Origin: Phycisphaeraceae bacterium D3-23
GTDB taxonomy: Bacteria; Planctomycetota; Phycisphaerae; Phycisphaerales; Phycisphaeraceae
Direction: 5' to 3'
Assembly (NCBI GenBank): GCA_039555135.1
Contig: CP114179.1
Coordinates: 2,418,001 to 2,482,000 of the forward strand
Length of the DNA stretch: 64,000 nucleotides
Of the stretch, positions 1 to 9,083 are shown piece after piece; position 1 is the stretch's first letter, and the number at the start of each line of letters is the position of its first letter. The position numbers were made by a program, and so were the translations under genes. Under the pieces are notes generated by a model. That model was not told where the DNA came from. It saw nothing but the letters and a program-made list of their open reading frames with translations, and did not search any database.

Positions 1-2
1 CG

Positions 3-1160
3 CCCAGCTCCAGCCGAGGCCTCAACCCCGACGAGATCACCATCGCTGAGCTTCTGCAGGATGTGGACTACGACACCGCGATGGTCGGCAAATGGCACCT
101 GGGCCACCCCGACTCGCTGATGCCCTACAACCAGGGCTTCGAGCGCTTCTACGGCATCCCCGTCTCGCACGACTATAAGAGTGTGCCGGGGTTCAACAAC
201 CGCGTCCCGCTCTACGAGAAACTCCCGGGCCAGCCCGTCACGGTCCTCGACACGATCGCGTGGAACGACACGGGCCCCAACGGCGAGGTGCAGTTCTATA
301 CCGAGCGATTCACCGATGAGGCCGTGGATTTTATCGAGACCAACCGCAAAGCGCCGTTCTTCCTGTACGTGGCGTACTGCATGCCGCACGTCGCGCTCGC
401 GGTGACACCGCCGTTCGACGGCGTCTCGCAGCGCGGGCTCTACGGCGACGTGATGGCGGAGATCGACGCGGGCATCGGTGATATCCTGCAGGCCCTCGAA
501 GATGAGGGCATCGACGGCGACACCGTCGTGGTCTTCGCCTCGGACAACGGCCCCTGGCTGAGCTTTGGCAACCACGCGGGTTCGCCCGGGCCGCTGCGCG
601 AGGGCAAGCGCACCGTGTTTGATGGCGGCATCCGCACGCCGTGCATCGTGTACTGGCCGGGGCAGGTGCCCGCCATGCCGTGCGATGCGCCCGTGGCGGT
701 GATGGATTTCTACGCGACCTTCGCCGCCTGGGCCGGGGCAACGGTCCCCACCGACCGCACGGTCGACGCGGTCGATCTGTCCCCGTTGCTCCTGCGCGAC
801 ACCTCGGCCGAGGACTACGACGACGAGCGCCCGATCGCGCTCTACGACTACCGCAGCCGGACGCTGCACGCGCTGCGCATGGGCAAGTGGAAACTCGTGT
901 TCCCGCACAACTATGAGACCGTCAACAACGCGGGCAACAACGGCAGTAACGGCAGCTACAGCTTTGTGCCCACGCCGCTTGCGCTGTTCGACATGGAGAA
1001 CGACCCGGGCGAGACGACCAACCGTGCCGCGCAAAACCCGGCGATCGTGCAGCAGCTTACCGCCGCAGCCAATATCATCCGCGCGGACCTGGGCGACAAC
1101 GCCACGGGCACCCCGGCGAGCAACCAGGTCCGCCCGATCGGGCAGGACGCGGGGCAGTAG
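3..1160 (+). CDS. Sulfatase, C-terminal part (5' end outside window)
   Basis: Hydrolyses sulfate esters, probably on sulfated polysaccharides, outside the cytoplasm. The reading frame is open from base 3, so the gene starts before the window; the GTG at 63 is internal. Visible sulfatase blocks are KWHLGH near the start, the metal-site stretch FASDNGPW, and GPLREGKRTVFDGGIRTP, the usual second half of a type I sulfatase, followed by the C-terminal domain with LFDMENDPGE. The N-terminal CxPSR formylglycine site lies outside the window, so activity cannot be confirmed. It is followed by a palindromic repeat and then by a convergent CotH-like gene. Two further sulfatases lie within 5 kb, which suggests a sulfated-glycan region. 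The family call is firm; the substrate is unknown. Confidence 0.9.
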   Translation, partial: PSSSRGLNPDEITIAELLQDVDYDTAMVGKWHLGHPDSLMPYNQGFERFYGIPVSHDYKSVPGFNNRVPLYEKLPGQPVTVLDTIAWNDTGPNGEVQFYTERFTDEAVDFIETNRKAPFFLYVAYCMPHVALAVTPPFDGVSQRGLYGDVMAEIDAGIGDILQALEDEGIDGDTVVVFASDNGPWLSFGNHAGSPGPLREGKRTVFDGGIRTPCIVYWPGQVPAMPCDAPVAVMDFYATFAAWAGATVPTDRTVDAVDLSPLLLRDTSAEDYDDERPIALYDYRSRTLHALRMGKWKLVFPHNYETVNNAGNNGSNGSYSFVPTPLALFDMENDPGETTNRAAQNPAIVQQLTAAANIIRADLGDNATGTPASNQVRPIGQDAGQ

Positions 1161-1169
1161 GGCGCGGTG

Positions 1170-1273
1170 GGGTGCCACACAACTGCCCGTAGGGCTGCTG
1201 TGTGCGACAACACCAAACCGCTTGAAGCCGCCGCACACAGCAGGCCTGCGGACAGGCCAGTTGTGTGGCACCC
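1170..1273. repeat. Inverted-repeat element, family A (copy 1)
   Basis: About 104 bp with ends GGGTGCCACACAACTG and its reverse complement, and inner arms around CTGCTGTGTG / CACACAGCAG. It lies between two convergent genes. A second copy of the same family lies at 41470-41571, again between convergent genes. The structure suggests a REP/MITE-like non-coding element able to fold into a long hairpin. Confidence 0.75.
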
Positions 1274-1298
1274 ATGCATGGGTCGTTATCGATAAGCG

Positions 1299-2935
1299 CT
1301 AGCGCGCGTCCTTGTCGACCGCCTCGAGCGCGGGGTGTTCCGCGAGGTATTCGTGGCGGGCGTCGAAGAAGCCACGTAGCGAGCTGAGCCCCACACCGCC
1401 CTCGATCGCACGGTCAAACCCCGCGGTGCCCGGCCCCAGCGGGTCCTGCGCCACGGCGTCTTCGATCAGGATGCGGTAGCCCTCGATGACCGGGCCGATG
1501 CGCTGCCAGTCCATCCACTCGCGGTTGATTTGCGCAACATGTGCGAGGTACGTGTCACGCCACTCGGGCACGGATAAGAGCGCGTGGATCAGCGGCCGAC
1601 CGTCGTTGTCCGCGTGCTCCAACGGGTCACGCATCGACTGCCACCCGCCGCCGCGCCCGGCCGCTCCGGGCCGCCCACATCCGGCGGCCCGCCAGGCCCA
1701 GCGGGTCCGCCGCGCCCGCCCCGCCCGCCCCGGCCCCCGGGCCCGCCGCGCCCACCCGGCCCGCCGCGCCCGGCCATGAACCCCTCGTTGTTGTCGTACG
1801 TCAGCAGGTGGAACCGGCCCGACGGGTCTTTGTAAAGCCCGTAGTCGCTGCCCCGGCTGTAGTAGCCGTCCTGGTCCATCAGCACGTTGTCCAGCGCCAA
1901 AAACCACAGCGCCTCTTCAACATCCAACACTGCGGGGAGCACCTCGGGCAAGTCCTCGGAGGATGTCTCTTCAAGCAATCGACAAAGCGCTTCGAGGTCG
2001 CGCCAGTCGCCGTCCGTCGCCGAGCCGGTCTTCAACTCGTAGGCCGCTTGGTAGGGCTCAAGGTCTTCGCCCAGCCAGACCAGCCCGCCGCGTCCGCTGA
2101 AGTCGGCGGGGACTTTCCATCGCACGCCAGCGCGCGTGTCGTAGTGGTGTTCGACGTAGTCCTTGTTGATCTGCTCGACGTTGACATATGTGCCCCAGTA
2201 TCGGCCGTTGATCACGACGCGAACAAAGTTGGCGCGGGGGGCGGGCATGTACTGGTTGCTGATAAAGGCGTAGAGCGCCTCGCGCATCATCGAGTCGTCG
2301 CCGTTGGCGTTGAGCAGGTTGAGCGTCTTGAACCCGTCGAGCCGCTGGCCGTTGGCGAACGCATCGATGGAGATGTTCATCGACTTCTTCGCCGCGCGGA
2401 AGGACGAGTTGCCGCGGAAGCGGATACCGACCTCACCGACGTCCCGGCCGTCGACGGTCATCCGCGCAGGCACCTCGACGTCGGTGTGGTAGAACGCGAC
2501 GAGCTGGTCGTACCAGTGCTCATCCTCGAACTCGAAGAACAGCGTGCGCACCACGCCCGCGTCGTACAGGGCGGCGTCGGGGAAGTGCGGCACGTCGTCG
2601 TGGCCGAGCTCCAGCGCATCGTCCGCGAGGTGCGGCAGCGGCCCGGTGGGCTGGTTACGCCCCGGGCCGCGCGGCCCACGCCGACGCTCATTGCCCCGGC
2701 CGGCGTCCTGCTCGTTGACCCAGGCCCGCGCGGCTTCGCGCTCGACACCGTCCAGCCGGCCGTTGTGATCGACATCAAACTCGGCGAGGATCTCGCGGTC
2801 GGGCTGCTGCCCCGGCCCGCCAGGTCCCCCGCCCGGCCCGCCTCCGGGCCCGCCCGGCCCGCCGGGCTGGGCCAGCGCTAGCGTCGCACTCAGAAGGCAA
2901 ATCGAAAACGAACCCGCGTCTCTCAGGAAAGCCAT
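1299..2935 (-). pseudogene. CotH-like kinase-family secreted protein, frameshifted
   Basis: Resembles CotH family proteins (atypical protein kinase fold), which are secreted in planctomycetes. Start ATG at 2935 gives a signal peptide (MAFLRDAGSFSICLLSATLA), then a Gly/Pro-rich linker, an EF-hand-like calcium loop (DVDHNGRLDGVE) and the CotH body with FRGNSS, KKSMNI, LNLLNANGDDSMMREAL and the late LTYDNNEGF block. Reading then enters a Gly/Arg/Pro-rich stretch near 1640-1780. After it the matching C-terminus (SMRDPLEHADNDGRPL, then VPEWRDTYLAHV) continues in another frame to the stop at 1299. Total length is one base short of a multiple of three, so one base appears lost in the GC-rich tract near 1655. 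This may be a true mutation or an assembly error. It sits between sulfatases. Confidence 0.8.
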
Positions 2936-3033
2936 GCACCCTGCCTTTATGTAAAAACTCGATCGCACGTGGGCGGCTAAACGCACGACACGGCGGTCTA
3001 TTGCCTCGCCGGCACCCGCAGAATGGCCCCCGC

Positions 3034-4491
3034 CTATCGCACCGCGTTGTACTCGGGGTTCACGCAGCGGTCTTTCCACTGCCGCAGCACCGCGCGCAGG
3101 CCCGCCTCCGATTCCGGGTACTGGCCCTGGTCGTCGGTCGCTTCGATCCATGCCGAGAGGATGTCGCGGTGCGCTCCGAGCGCCTGGGCATAGTCTGCAT
3201 CCCCGGCCAGGTTCACGAGCTGCAGCGGGTCGCGTTCCATGTCGTAGAGCTCTTCCGCCGGCCGAGGCACAGCAAACATCCGCGCGGCGGCATCGGGGAC
3301 ATCGCCCGCCTCGTAGGCCTCCCGCAAGACCTCAAAGTAGTCGGCGCCATCGCGGTACTGCGGCTGCAGCATCGCGCGGTCGGTCAAGTAGTGGCGGATG
3401 TATCTGTAGCGTTCGGTCCGCACCGTCCGCGTCCGATCGATCGTGTAGTCGCAACGGTCCCGCGCGGAGATCACGAATGAACGCGGGGAATGGTCCTGGG
3501 CGAACAGGTCGCTGCCCTCGAAGTAGGCGGGGGCCTCGAGGCCGGCCAGGGCAAACGTCGTCGCGCTGATGTCCAATCCACTGACCAGCTCGTCGCGCCG
3601 GTCGCCCGCCGCGATGCGGTCTTCATGCCCCATCCACATGATGACGAGCGGGACATGGACACCCTCCTCGTAGCAGAACTGCTTGGCCCGCATCGAGTTG
3701 TTCATGCCGTGGTCGGTGAAGAAGAAGACCACGGTGTTGTCCAGCAGCCCGTCCTGCGCCAGGCGGTCCAGGATCACGCCGACCTCATGGTCCGTCACGC
3801 GGGCGGTGTCGTGGTGCAGGGCGAAGTGCTCTTGCAAGATAGGCAGGTCGGGGAAGTAGGCGGGGACCTCGACCGCGTCGCGGTCCGTCGGTGATTCAAG
3901 ATTGCGTCGGCCGTTGCGGATCGCCCCCCAGTGCTTGCCGCCCGTGAGCTGTATCTGGCCGAAGAAGGGCTGGCCGTCGTCGCGCCCGCGCCAGGGGTGA
4001 GAGGCGTCGGGGCTGCCCCGCCGGACGTTCGCGCTGTACAGGTCGGGCATGCGAAACGTGAAGTTGTAGTCTTCCTTGCCGTGGTTGAAGGTGTAGTACC
4101 CGGCCTCTTGCATCAGCTGCGGGATCGGCTTGACGCCTTCGGGCAATGCGATCTGCGCGGACGCATGCCGGGAACTTCGGTGGTTGTGGAGGCCCAGCGT
4201 CGTCTGCATCGCGCCGGTGATCAGTGCCGACCGGCAGGGCGAACACACCGGCGCGGGCATGTAGCAGCGCTCGAACAACGTCCCGCGCTGGGCTATCGCG
4301 TCGACGTTCGGCGTGTGCCCGGCGTTGACGGCGTTGCCGTAGCACCCGAAGTACGGCGACTGGTCCTCGACGTAGATCCAGAGGATGTTTGGCGGGTCGG
4401 CTGCGGGCTCTTGCTCGGTCTGCGCGTAGGCCGCGGCCGTGGCGCAGAGATAGAGGAGCAAGGCCCCCCAGGTTTTCAGGTCCGTGTACAT
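3034..4491 (-). CDS. Sulfatase with CSPCR active-site motif
   Basis: A secreted type I sulfatase of 485 aa. The start at 4491 gives a signal peptide ending near AAAYAQ. The domain opens with NILWIYVEDQ (metal-binding Asp43) and carries Cys83 in CSPCR, the residue that the family converts to formylglycine; the fourth position is Cys rather than the more usual Ser. Later blocks include FFFTDHGMNNS (metal site) and a C-terminal LYDMERDPLQ motif. An anaerobic or FGE-type maturase is needed but is not in the window. It is transcribed away from the next sulfatase at 4873, with a 381-bp shared upstream region. Family assignment is strong; substrate unknown. Confidence 0.93.
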   Translation of the reverse strand: MYTDLKTWGALLLYLCATAAAYAQTEQEPAADPPNILWIYVEDQSPYFGCYGNAVNAGHTPNVDAIAQRGTLFERCYMPAPVCSPCRSALITGAMQTTLGLHNHRSSRHASAQIALPEGVKPIPQLMQEAGYYTFNHGKEDYNFTFRMPDLYSANVRRGSPDASHPWRGRDDGQPFFGQIQLTGGKHWGAIRNGRRNLESPTDRDAVEVPAYFPDLPILQEHFALHHDTARVTDHEVGVILDRLAQDGLLDNTVVFFFTDHGMNNSMRAKQFCYEEGVHVPLVIMWMGHEDRIAAGDRRDELVSGLDISATTFALAGLEAPAYFEGSDLFAQDHSPRSFVISARDRCDYTIDRTRTVRTERYRYIRHYLTDRAMLQPQYRDGADYFEVLREAYEAGDVPDAAARMFAVPRPAEELYDMERDPLQLVNLAGDADYAQALGAHRDILSAWIEATDDQGQYPESEAGLRAVLRQWKDRCVNPEYNAVR

Positions 4492-4661
4492 CGCGGAGGC
4501 ATCCCTTGTGTTGGTTTGATCGGCTGAAGGAAAAGTCGGGTACTTGCCCGTCTGGCCAGTCTGCCTCGCCTGCTCCAGTCGACGACGCGATCAGGTCGCT
4601 CGGATCGCTGGACCGTGAGGGGTTGAAATCACAAAATCCACTTATTACTACGAGATAATAT

Positions 4662-4690
4662 TTGACACACCCGAGGTTTGCAAGCACAAT
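4662..4690 (+). promoter_or_regulatory. Candidate promoter of the sulfatase at 4873
   Basis: The divergent spacer 4492-4872 has no gene. Its AT-rich part (about 4625-4670) contains TTGACA at 4662-4667 and CACAAT at 4685-4690, spaced 17 bp, pointing to the rightward sulfatase. An imperfect ATTA...TAAT dyad lies just upstream at about 4643-4660. The -10 match is only fair. Confidence 0.35.
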
Positions 4691-4872
4691 CAGGGCGAGG
4701 GGCCGCCGGACCCGGCTGTCGTGGTGCGCCGCCCTCAACCCCTGCCCCGAATTGGTATCGGTTCGGCCTTGTAGGCCTCGTTGTTGTTCATCATCAATCG
4801 CGTCTGGTCATCGCACGCAGGAACATGTGAAACCGCCCCGCTTGCGGTGCCCCATCAACCCGAAGGATCGAG

Positions 4873-6207
4873 ATGATTTCTAAGCTCCCGATGTTTGTCT
4901 TGGTTCTGGCGATGGCGTTCGTGTGCAGCAGCCCAGCCGAAGCGCAAGACGCTTCACCGCCCAACATCATCTGGATCGTCTCCGACGACTGCGGGTACAA
5001 CGACTTCTCCATGCACGGCTCGGACACACCGACGCCGCGCATCGACTCGATCGCCACCAACGGCGTGCGATTCACCGACGGCTATGTCTCGGGCTGTGTC
5101 TGCAGCCCGTCACGCGCCGGCCTGCTCACCGGGCGATACCAGCAGACGTTCGGCCACGAGTTCAATATCCCGCCCCGCTATAGCGAGACCAACGGGCTCC
5201 CGCTGACCGAGACGCTCATGCCCGCTGTGCTCCAGGACGCCGGGTACCGCACGATCGCGATGGGCAAGTGGCACCTGGGCTACGCACCCAAGTTCCACCC
5301 GATGGAACGCGGGTTCACCGACTACTACGGCTTCCTCCAGGGACAGCGCAGCTACTTCCCGATCGAAAGCCCCACTCGGCTCAACCGCATCCTGCGCGAC
5401 CGCGAGGTCGTGTTGCCCGAAGACTTCGAGTATATGACCGACCACCTCGGCGACGAGGCGGCACGGTACATCGAAGACAGCAAAGACGGCCCGTTCTTTA
5501 TCTACCTCGCGTTCAACGCGACGCACGGCCCGTTCCATACCACCGATGAAGACCTCGCCGCAGCCAACGGCGACAAGGTCGCCGCGATGACGATCGCCCT
5601 GGACCGCGCGGTGGGCAAGGTCCTCGACGCGCTTAGCGAACACGGCCTCACCGACAACACGATGGTCGTCTTCATCAACGACAACGGCGGCACGCCGCGG
5701 CACGACAACCGCCCGCTCAACGGCAACAAGGGCTCGTGCTGGGAGGGCGGGATGCGTGTGCCGTTCGTCATGCAGTGGCCGGCCGTCATGCCTGCGGGGC
5801 AGGTGAGCGATGCGCCAGTCATCGCGCTCGACCTCTTCCCCACCGCGATGGCTGCGGCGGGCATCGGCGAATCAACAGGCGAGGCGCTGCACGGCGTCGA
5901 CCTCGTGCCATTCCTCACCGGCGATGCCGAGGGCCGACCGCGTCAGACGCTGTACTGGAAGAACGGCGACGCCTGGGCCGTGCGCGATGGCGACCTCAAG
6001 CTGTGTGTGCCCAATCCCCGACAAGAAGGCGGCGACACCATGATGCTCTTCGACCTGTCGCAGGACATCGCGGAGCAGAACAACCTGGCCGACCAACGCC
6101 CGGACGATGTCGCCCGGCTACAGGCGCTCTACGAGGCGTGGCTTGCGGAGCACCAGCCCACGCCCTGGGGCCGGGGCAACCGCAGGCGTCAAAACGACCG
6201 TGGCTAG
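4873..6207 (+). CDS. Sulfatase with CSPSR active-site motif
   Basis: A secreted type I sulfatase of 444 aa. The ATG at 4873 follows AAGGA at a good distance and gives a signal peptide ending ...SSPAEAQ. NIIWIVSDDCGYND supplies metal ligands (Asp38/Asp39), and Cys77 in CSPSRAGLLTGRY is the expected formylglycine precursor. GKWHLGY, INDNGG and LNGNKGSCWEGGMRVPF are the usual later blocks. The C-terminus is basic and short of extra domains. The stop codon TAG overlaps the first base of a MITE-like element (6207-6397). With the two neighbouring sulfatases it suggests breakdown of a sulfated glycan; the exact substrate cannot be told from sequence alone. Confidence 0.95.
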   Translation: MISKLPMFVLVLAMAFVCSSPAEAQDASPPNIIWIVSDDCGYNDFSMHGSDTPTPRIDSIATNGVRFTDGYVSGCVCSPSRAGLLTGRYQQTFGHEFNIPPRYSETNGLPLTETLMPAVLQDAGYRTIAMGKWHLGYAPKFHPMERGFTDYYGFLQGQRSYFPIESPTRLNRILRDREVVLPEDFEYMTDHLGDEAARYIEDSKDGPFFIYLAFNATHGPFHTTDEDLAAANGDKVAAMTIALDRAVGKVLDALSEHGLTDNTMVVFINDNGGTPRHDNRPLNGNKGSCWEGGMRVPFVMQWPAVMPAGQVSDAPVIALDLFPTAMAAAGIGESTGEALHGVDLVPFLTGDAEGRPRQTLYWKNGDAWAVRDGDLKLCVPNPRQEGGDTMMLFDLSQDIAEQNNLADQRPDDVARLQALYEAWLAEHQPTPWGRGNRRRQNDRG

Positions 6208-6397
6208 AGCAACTTGCACGATTATTGTCCGCTTCCGGCTCCCCCTCCCTGCCGGGAGGGAGGGGGCTGGGGAGGGTCGGGCGCTGCCGCTTGCGTGTCA
6301 TAGGATGTCGGGTCAGTCTGCCGACCCCCACCCCAGCCCTCCCCCTAAGAGGGGGAGGGAGCTAAGACAAGGCGGACAACAATGTTGCAAGTTGCTC
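6207..6397. mobile_element. MITE-like inverted-repeat element, family D
   Basis: About 191 bp with 26-bp terminal inverted repeats (6207-6232 and 6372-6397) that agree at 23 of 26 positions; ends read GAGCAACTTGC and GCAAGTTGCTC. Inside are long imperfect arms rich in CCCTCCC / GGGAGGG. No ORF and no clear target duplication. The remainder of the gene-free stretch, 6398-6635, shows nothing recognisable. Confidence 0.65.
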
Positions 6398-6635
6398 CAG
6401 GGCAACTGGCGTCATTCCTGTGTGTACCCGCTCGCCTTGCAGTCGTGGGCCTATGGGTAGCGAGATGGAAAGGCAATCGCGCCGATCATTCGTAATGCGT
6501 AATGCATCAATGATTGATCGGCGGCATCCGGCCCGGCTCGGGTGGGGCAGGCGCAGGGATTCACACCTTGCGATGTTCCGGAGGGCCTGGCGTCGTGCCG
6601 ATCGCAGCAGTGCCCGGGTCGCGGGTTGGCTCGGC

Positions 6636-7487
6636 TCAGCGGTTCCAGTTGCCCCAGAACCCTTCGTTGGCGTTAAAGCCCGAGCCGACGAGGTAGGCCC
6701 AGCCGTCGTAGTCGCCCCCCGAGACGCGGGGCACGGAGCTGCCGATCCCCGGGATGGGTTTGCCGACCCAGTCGACCGCGGCGATGCCGGGGTCGGCGCC
6801 GACTGCGAGGGATCGCACGGAGTGGGCGCTGCCGTCGACCGAGGAGAACTGGCCTCGGCCGCCGGAGTGCCAGGACCCCATCAGGTCGTTGGCCGCGTGT
6901 CCGCTGTCGGGCGAGCTGCCGTTGAGGTTGACCGCCGGGTCTTCCTCTAGAAAGATCGGTGTGGGCAGATTGCCGATATCCGAATTCAGCGCGGTGGATT
7001 CGAGGGGGACGGTCTCGGACTTGGCACCGCACATGCCGATCATGATGGTGTAGTCGTAGAAGCCGTTGCTCCCTTCGCTCGATTGGAAATCCCCCTCGGG
7101 CAGGCTGGGGCAGCGGTAGGTATCCGGCGCTTGGTTGTAGGGGAACAGAGTGCCACTTTCGGGGGCATGCTCCTCCATGTCGGCGACGGTGAGGTAGGCC
7201 CCGGAGTTGGGGGTCCAGTAGGACCAGCTACGTTTGAAAGACTCGGACCCGTTGTTGTTCCATGTGCCATCGAACCCTTCGTTGCTGGGCAGGCCGTCTT
7301 TGTGATCGATCGCGAACGTGGCGGCGCCCTGGGCATGGGACCGTACGTTGGCGAGGCACTGCGATGCGCGAGCGGACTCTCGGGCGGCCCCGAGTGCGGG
7401 CAGGAGGATGCCGATCAGCAGCGCGATGATGGAGATCACCACGAGCAATTCGATGAGGGTAAAGGCGCGGCGGGACGGGCTGGGCAT
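6636..7487 (-). CDS. Prepilin-type N-terminal cleavage/methylation protein
   Basis: A pseudopilin-like secreted protein of 283 aa typical of planctomycetes. I choose ATG 7487 because the leader [17 protein letters not shown] then sits directly at the N-terminus, with the Glu5-type residue and the hydrophobic helix [20 protein letters not shown]-like pattern expected of type IV pilin precursors. The body is a Cys-poor globular region with [12 protein letters not shown]. Near the C-terminus [13 protein letters not shown] resembles the H-X9-DG motif of the planctomycete prepilin family, but has ten residues between His and Asp. A strong promoter overlapped by a palindromic operator lies 50-75 bp upstream. 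The function is unknown; likely a structural or secretion-associated surface protein. Confidence 0.85.
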   Translation of the reverse strand: MPSPSRRAFTLIELLVVISIIALLIGILLPALGAARESARASQCLANVRSHAQGAATFAIDHKDGLPSNEGFDGTWNNNGSESFKRSWSYWTPNSGAYLTVADMEEHAPESGTLFPYNQAPDTYRCPSLPEGDFQSSEGSNGFYDYTIMIGMCGAKSETVPLESTALNSDIGNLPTPIFLEEDPAVNLNGSSPDSGHAANDLMGSWHSGGRGQFSSVDGSAHSVRSLAVGADPGIAAVDWVGKPIPGIGSSVPRVSGGDYDGWAYLVGSGFNANEGFWGNWNR

Positions 7488-7531
7488 GGCAAAACTCCGT
7501 GCGGGGCGTTGAAATGAAGGGCAGCTCATTT

Positions 7532-7563
7532 GTTCACTTTAGCGAACAAAAATCCATTGTCAA
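7532..7563 (-). promoter_or_regulatory. Promoter with GTTC-N8-GAAC operator over the -10
   Basis: On the minus strand TTGACA (7563-7558) and TAAAGT (7541-7536) are 16 bp apart. The palindrome GTTCGCTAAAGTGAAC (7547-7532) covers the -10 box, extended to TTTGTTC/GAACAAA. A near-identical palindrome occurs at 9084-9099. The position suits a repressor; the XRE-cupin regulator lying between the two sites is the obvious candidate (inference). Confidence 0.6.
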
Positions 7564-7655
7564 CACCTCTCCGGCTATTGCGCAAGAAAACATAGGCATC
7601 CCCCCAGAGACGGAAGGGGGGATGGCTTGGGACCCGGGGTAGTGAGAACAAGGCG

Positions 7656-8279
7656 TCAGGACAACGAGGTGTAGCTGACGACCAGCAGGACATTGGCCTC
7701 GCCCCGACCGACGTTTCGCAGGTAGTGCTCGGCGTCGGCGGAGTAGGTCGCAGAGTCGCCGACCAGCAGCTTGATGACGCGGCTGCCGGAGCGGAGCTCG
7801 ATCTCGCCCTTCATCACGGTCACCAGTTCGATGGTGCCGGCGGCGTGCGGCTTTGAGACCAGCTCCCCGCCTTTGGGGAAGCTCAGGTCGAAAAACTCAA
7901 GCGATTTCTCCATCCACAGCGGCGAGAGGGATCGGCCCGAGCAGGCCTGGTGCGACGTCCAGACGTGGTGGGGGTCGCCGGACCGGATGACCTCAAACAG
8001 CGGCTCGGGGTCGGGCTGGTCGATGAGGTCGCCGACGGTGGTGTTCAGCGCGGTGGCGATCTTGTGGAGGACGGCGACGGTGGGGTTGGCCTTGTTCTGC
8101 TCGACCTGGGAGAGCATGGCCTTGGAGACACCCGAGGCCCGTGAGAGGACGGCCAGCGTCATGCCGGCCTCCTTGCGGGCGTGGCGGGTCCGCTCGCCGA
8201 TGCCCAGGTTGTTGGAATCGACCGGCTCGGTGGCGGGCTGACGACTAGTTTGGGTGTTCCGTCGCTGTGGGGTGGGCAT
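7656..8279 (-). CDS. XRE-family transcriptional regulator with C-terminal cupin domain
   Basis: A 207-aa DNA-binding regulator. Residues about 25-85 form an HTH_3 domain (LAVLSRASGVSKAMLSQVEQ, then NPTVAVLHKIATAL), the arrangement seen in PuuR/SutR-like XRE-cupin regulators. Residues about 130-205 form a small cupin barrel (FPKGGELVSKPHAAGTIE, VMKGEIEL, GDSATYSADAEHYLRN) that probably senses a small ligand. I prefer ATG 8279 over the upstream extension, because a TATAAT box lies only 6 bp before it. It sits between a prepilin-like gene and a PEP-CTERM gene whose promoters share a palindrome, so it probably controls both. The ligand is unknown. Confidence 0.9.
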   Translation of the reverse strand: MPTPQRRNTQTSRQPATEPVDSNNLGIGERTRHARKEAGMTLAVLSRASGVSKAMLSQVEQNKANPTVAVLHKIATALNTTVGDLIDQPDPEPLFEVIRSGDPHHVWTSHQACSGRSLSPLWMEKSLEFFDLSFPKGGELVSKPHAAGTIELVTVMKGEIELRSGSRVIKLLVGDSATYSADAEHYLRNVGRGEANVLLVVSYTSLS

Positions 8280-8280
8280 C

Positions 8281-8297
8281 GTGGGATTATAACCCAC
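8281..8297 (-). promoter_or_regulatory. Palindrome with -10 box at the XRE gene start
   Basis: GTGGG-N7-CCCAC dyad. Read on the minus strand it contains TATAAT (8291-8286), whose end is 6 bp from the A of the chosen ATG at 8279. This would place transcription start at or next to the start codon, as in a leaderless mRNA. No convincing -35 box is visible. The dyad could be an autoregulatory site. Confidence 0.4.
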
Positions 8298-8314
8298 TCG
8301 GGGGCGCACTAAAA

Positions 8315-8347
8315 CGCCGCGGCACCTTCGGGACAGGTGCCGCGGCG
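8315..8347 (-). terminator. Rho-independent terminator after the PEP-CTERM gene
   Basis: A 12-bp GC-rich stem (CGCCGCGGCACC / GGTGCCGCGGCG) followed on the minus strand by TTTTAG. It lies 28 bp past the stop of the gene ending at 8376, and before the XRE gene, separating the two units. Confidence 0.75.
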
Positions 8348-8375
8348 GAAGGAGGAGGCGTAAACCGACGTCTGG

Positions 8376-9014
8376 CTAGCGACGTCGGCGAAGCAGTGCG
8401 AGACCGCCCAGGCCGACCAGCGCCAGCGAGCCGGGCTCGGGGACGGGGGTTGCGTCGGCGCTGAAGTTATCAAACCAGATGTCGTTATCACCGCCCTCGG
8501 TAGCTGAGCCGAGGCCGACAAGTAGTTCTTGGCCGATCGCGGCGCCGGATGCGGTCGAGGTGACGCCCGTTCCTGCAACCCAAGGGTCGCCGACGACTTG
8601 GGCTGCACTCGCGAAGACGGTGAACTCACCGATGTCGATGCCGTCGGACAGGTCCGCCCCGGCATTGACGTAGGCCAGCACATAAGCGACTGTGCCGGTG
8701 TCGTTGCCACCGCCGGTCACAGCACCGAGATTGACCGAGTAGTTTGTGCCGGCAGTGATCGTCACACCTGTTTCTTGGAGGACGTATTCGGTGCCCGCCG
8801 CGTAAAAGCCGAAGTTGTCGCCCATCGATGCGGTGTAGCCAGCATTTGCAAAGCCCGAATGCAGGCCCCATGCCCCGTTTGGGCTCCAGTCATCAAGAGA
8901 ACTGAATTGACCACCAGAGTTGGTTTCCAGCCCTGCGTTGGTCAGCGGGATAGCCGCACCAAACGTGGACGAGGCGGCGAACAGGGCGGCGGCGGTGGTG
9001 AGTGCAAGTTTCAT
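8376..9014 (-). CDS. PEP-CTERM sorted surface protein
   Basis: A secreted 212-aa protein. ATG 9014 has a strong ribosome site (GGAGG, 8 bp upstream) and starts a signal peptide MKLALTTAAALFAASSTFGA. The body begins IPLTNAGLETN and ends with DIWFDNFSADA, a pattern of carbohydrate-binding-like beta-sandwich proteins in planctomycetes. The C-terminus [22 protein letters not shown] is a full PEP-CTERM signal, expected to be processed by an exosortase (none in the window). It is divergent from an oxidoreductase gene, and the shared region holds a palindrome that matches one upstream of the prepilin-like gene. Its precise role is unknown; likely a surface or extracellular-matrix component. Confidence 0.88.
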   Translation of the reverse strand: MKLALTTAAALFAASSTFGAAIPLTNAGLETNSGGQFSSLDDWSPNGAWGLHSGFANAGYTASMGDNFGFYAAGTEYVLQETGVTITAGTNYSVNLGAVTGGGNDTGTVAYVLAYVNAGADLSDGIDIGEFTVFASAAQVVGDPWVAGTGVTSTASGAAIGQELLVGLGSATEGGDNDIWFDNFSADATPVPEPGSLALVGLGGLALLRRRR

Positions 9015-9083
9015 TTTCGATCCTCCAAAAGGAAAAGGTGAGAAAAAAGACAGGTTCCAGAAGTGCCTCACACCGAGGCAAAA

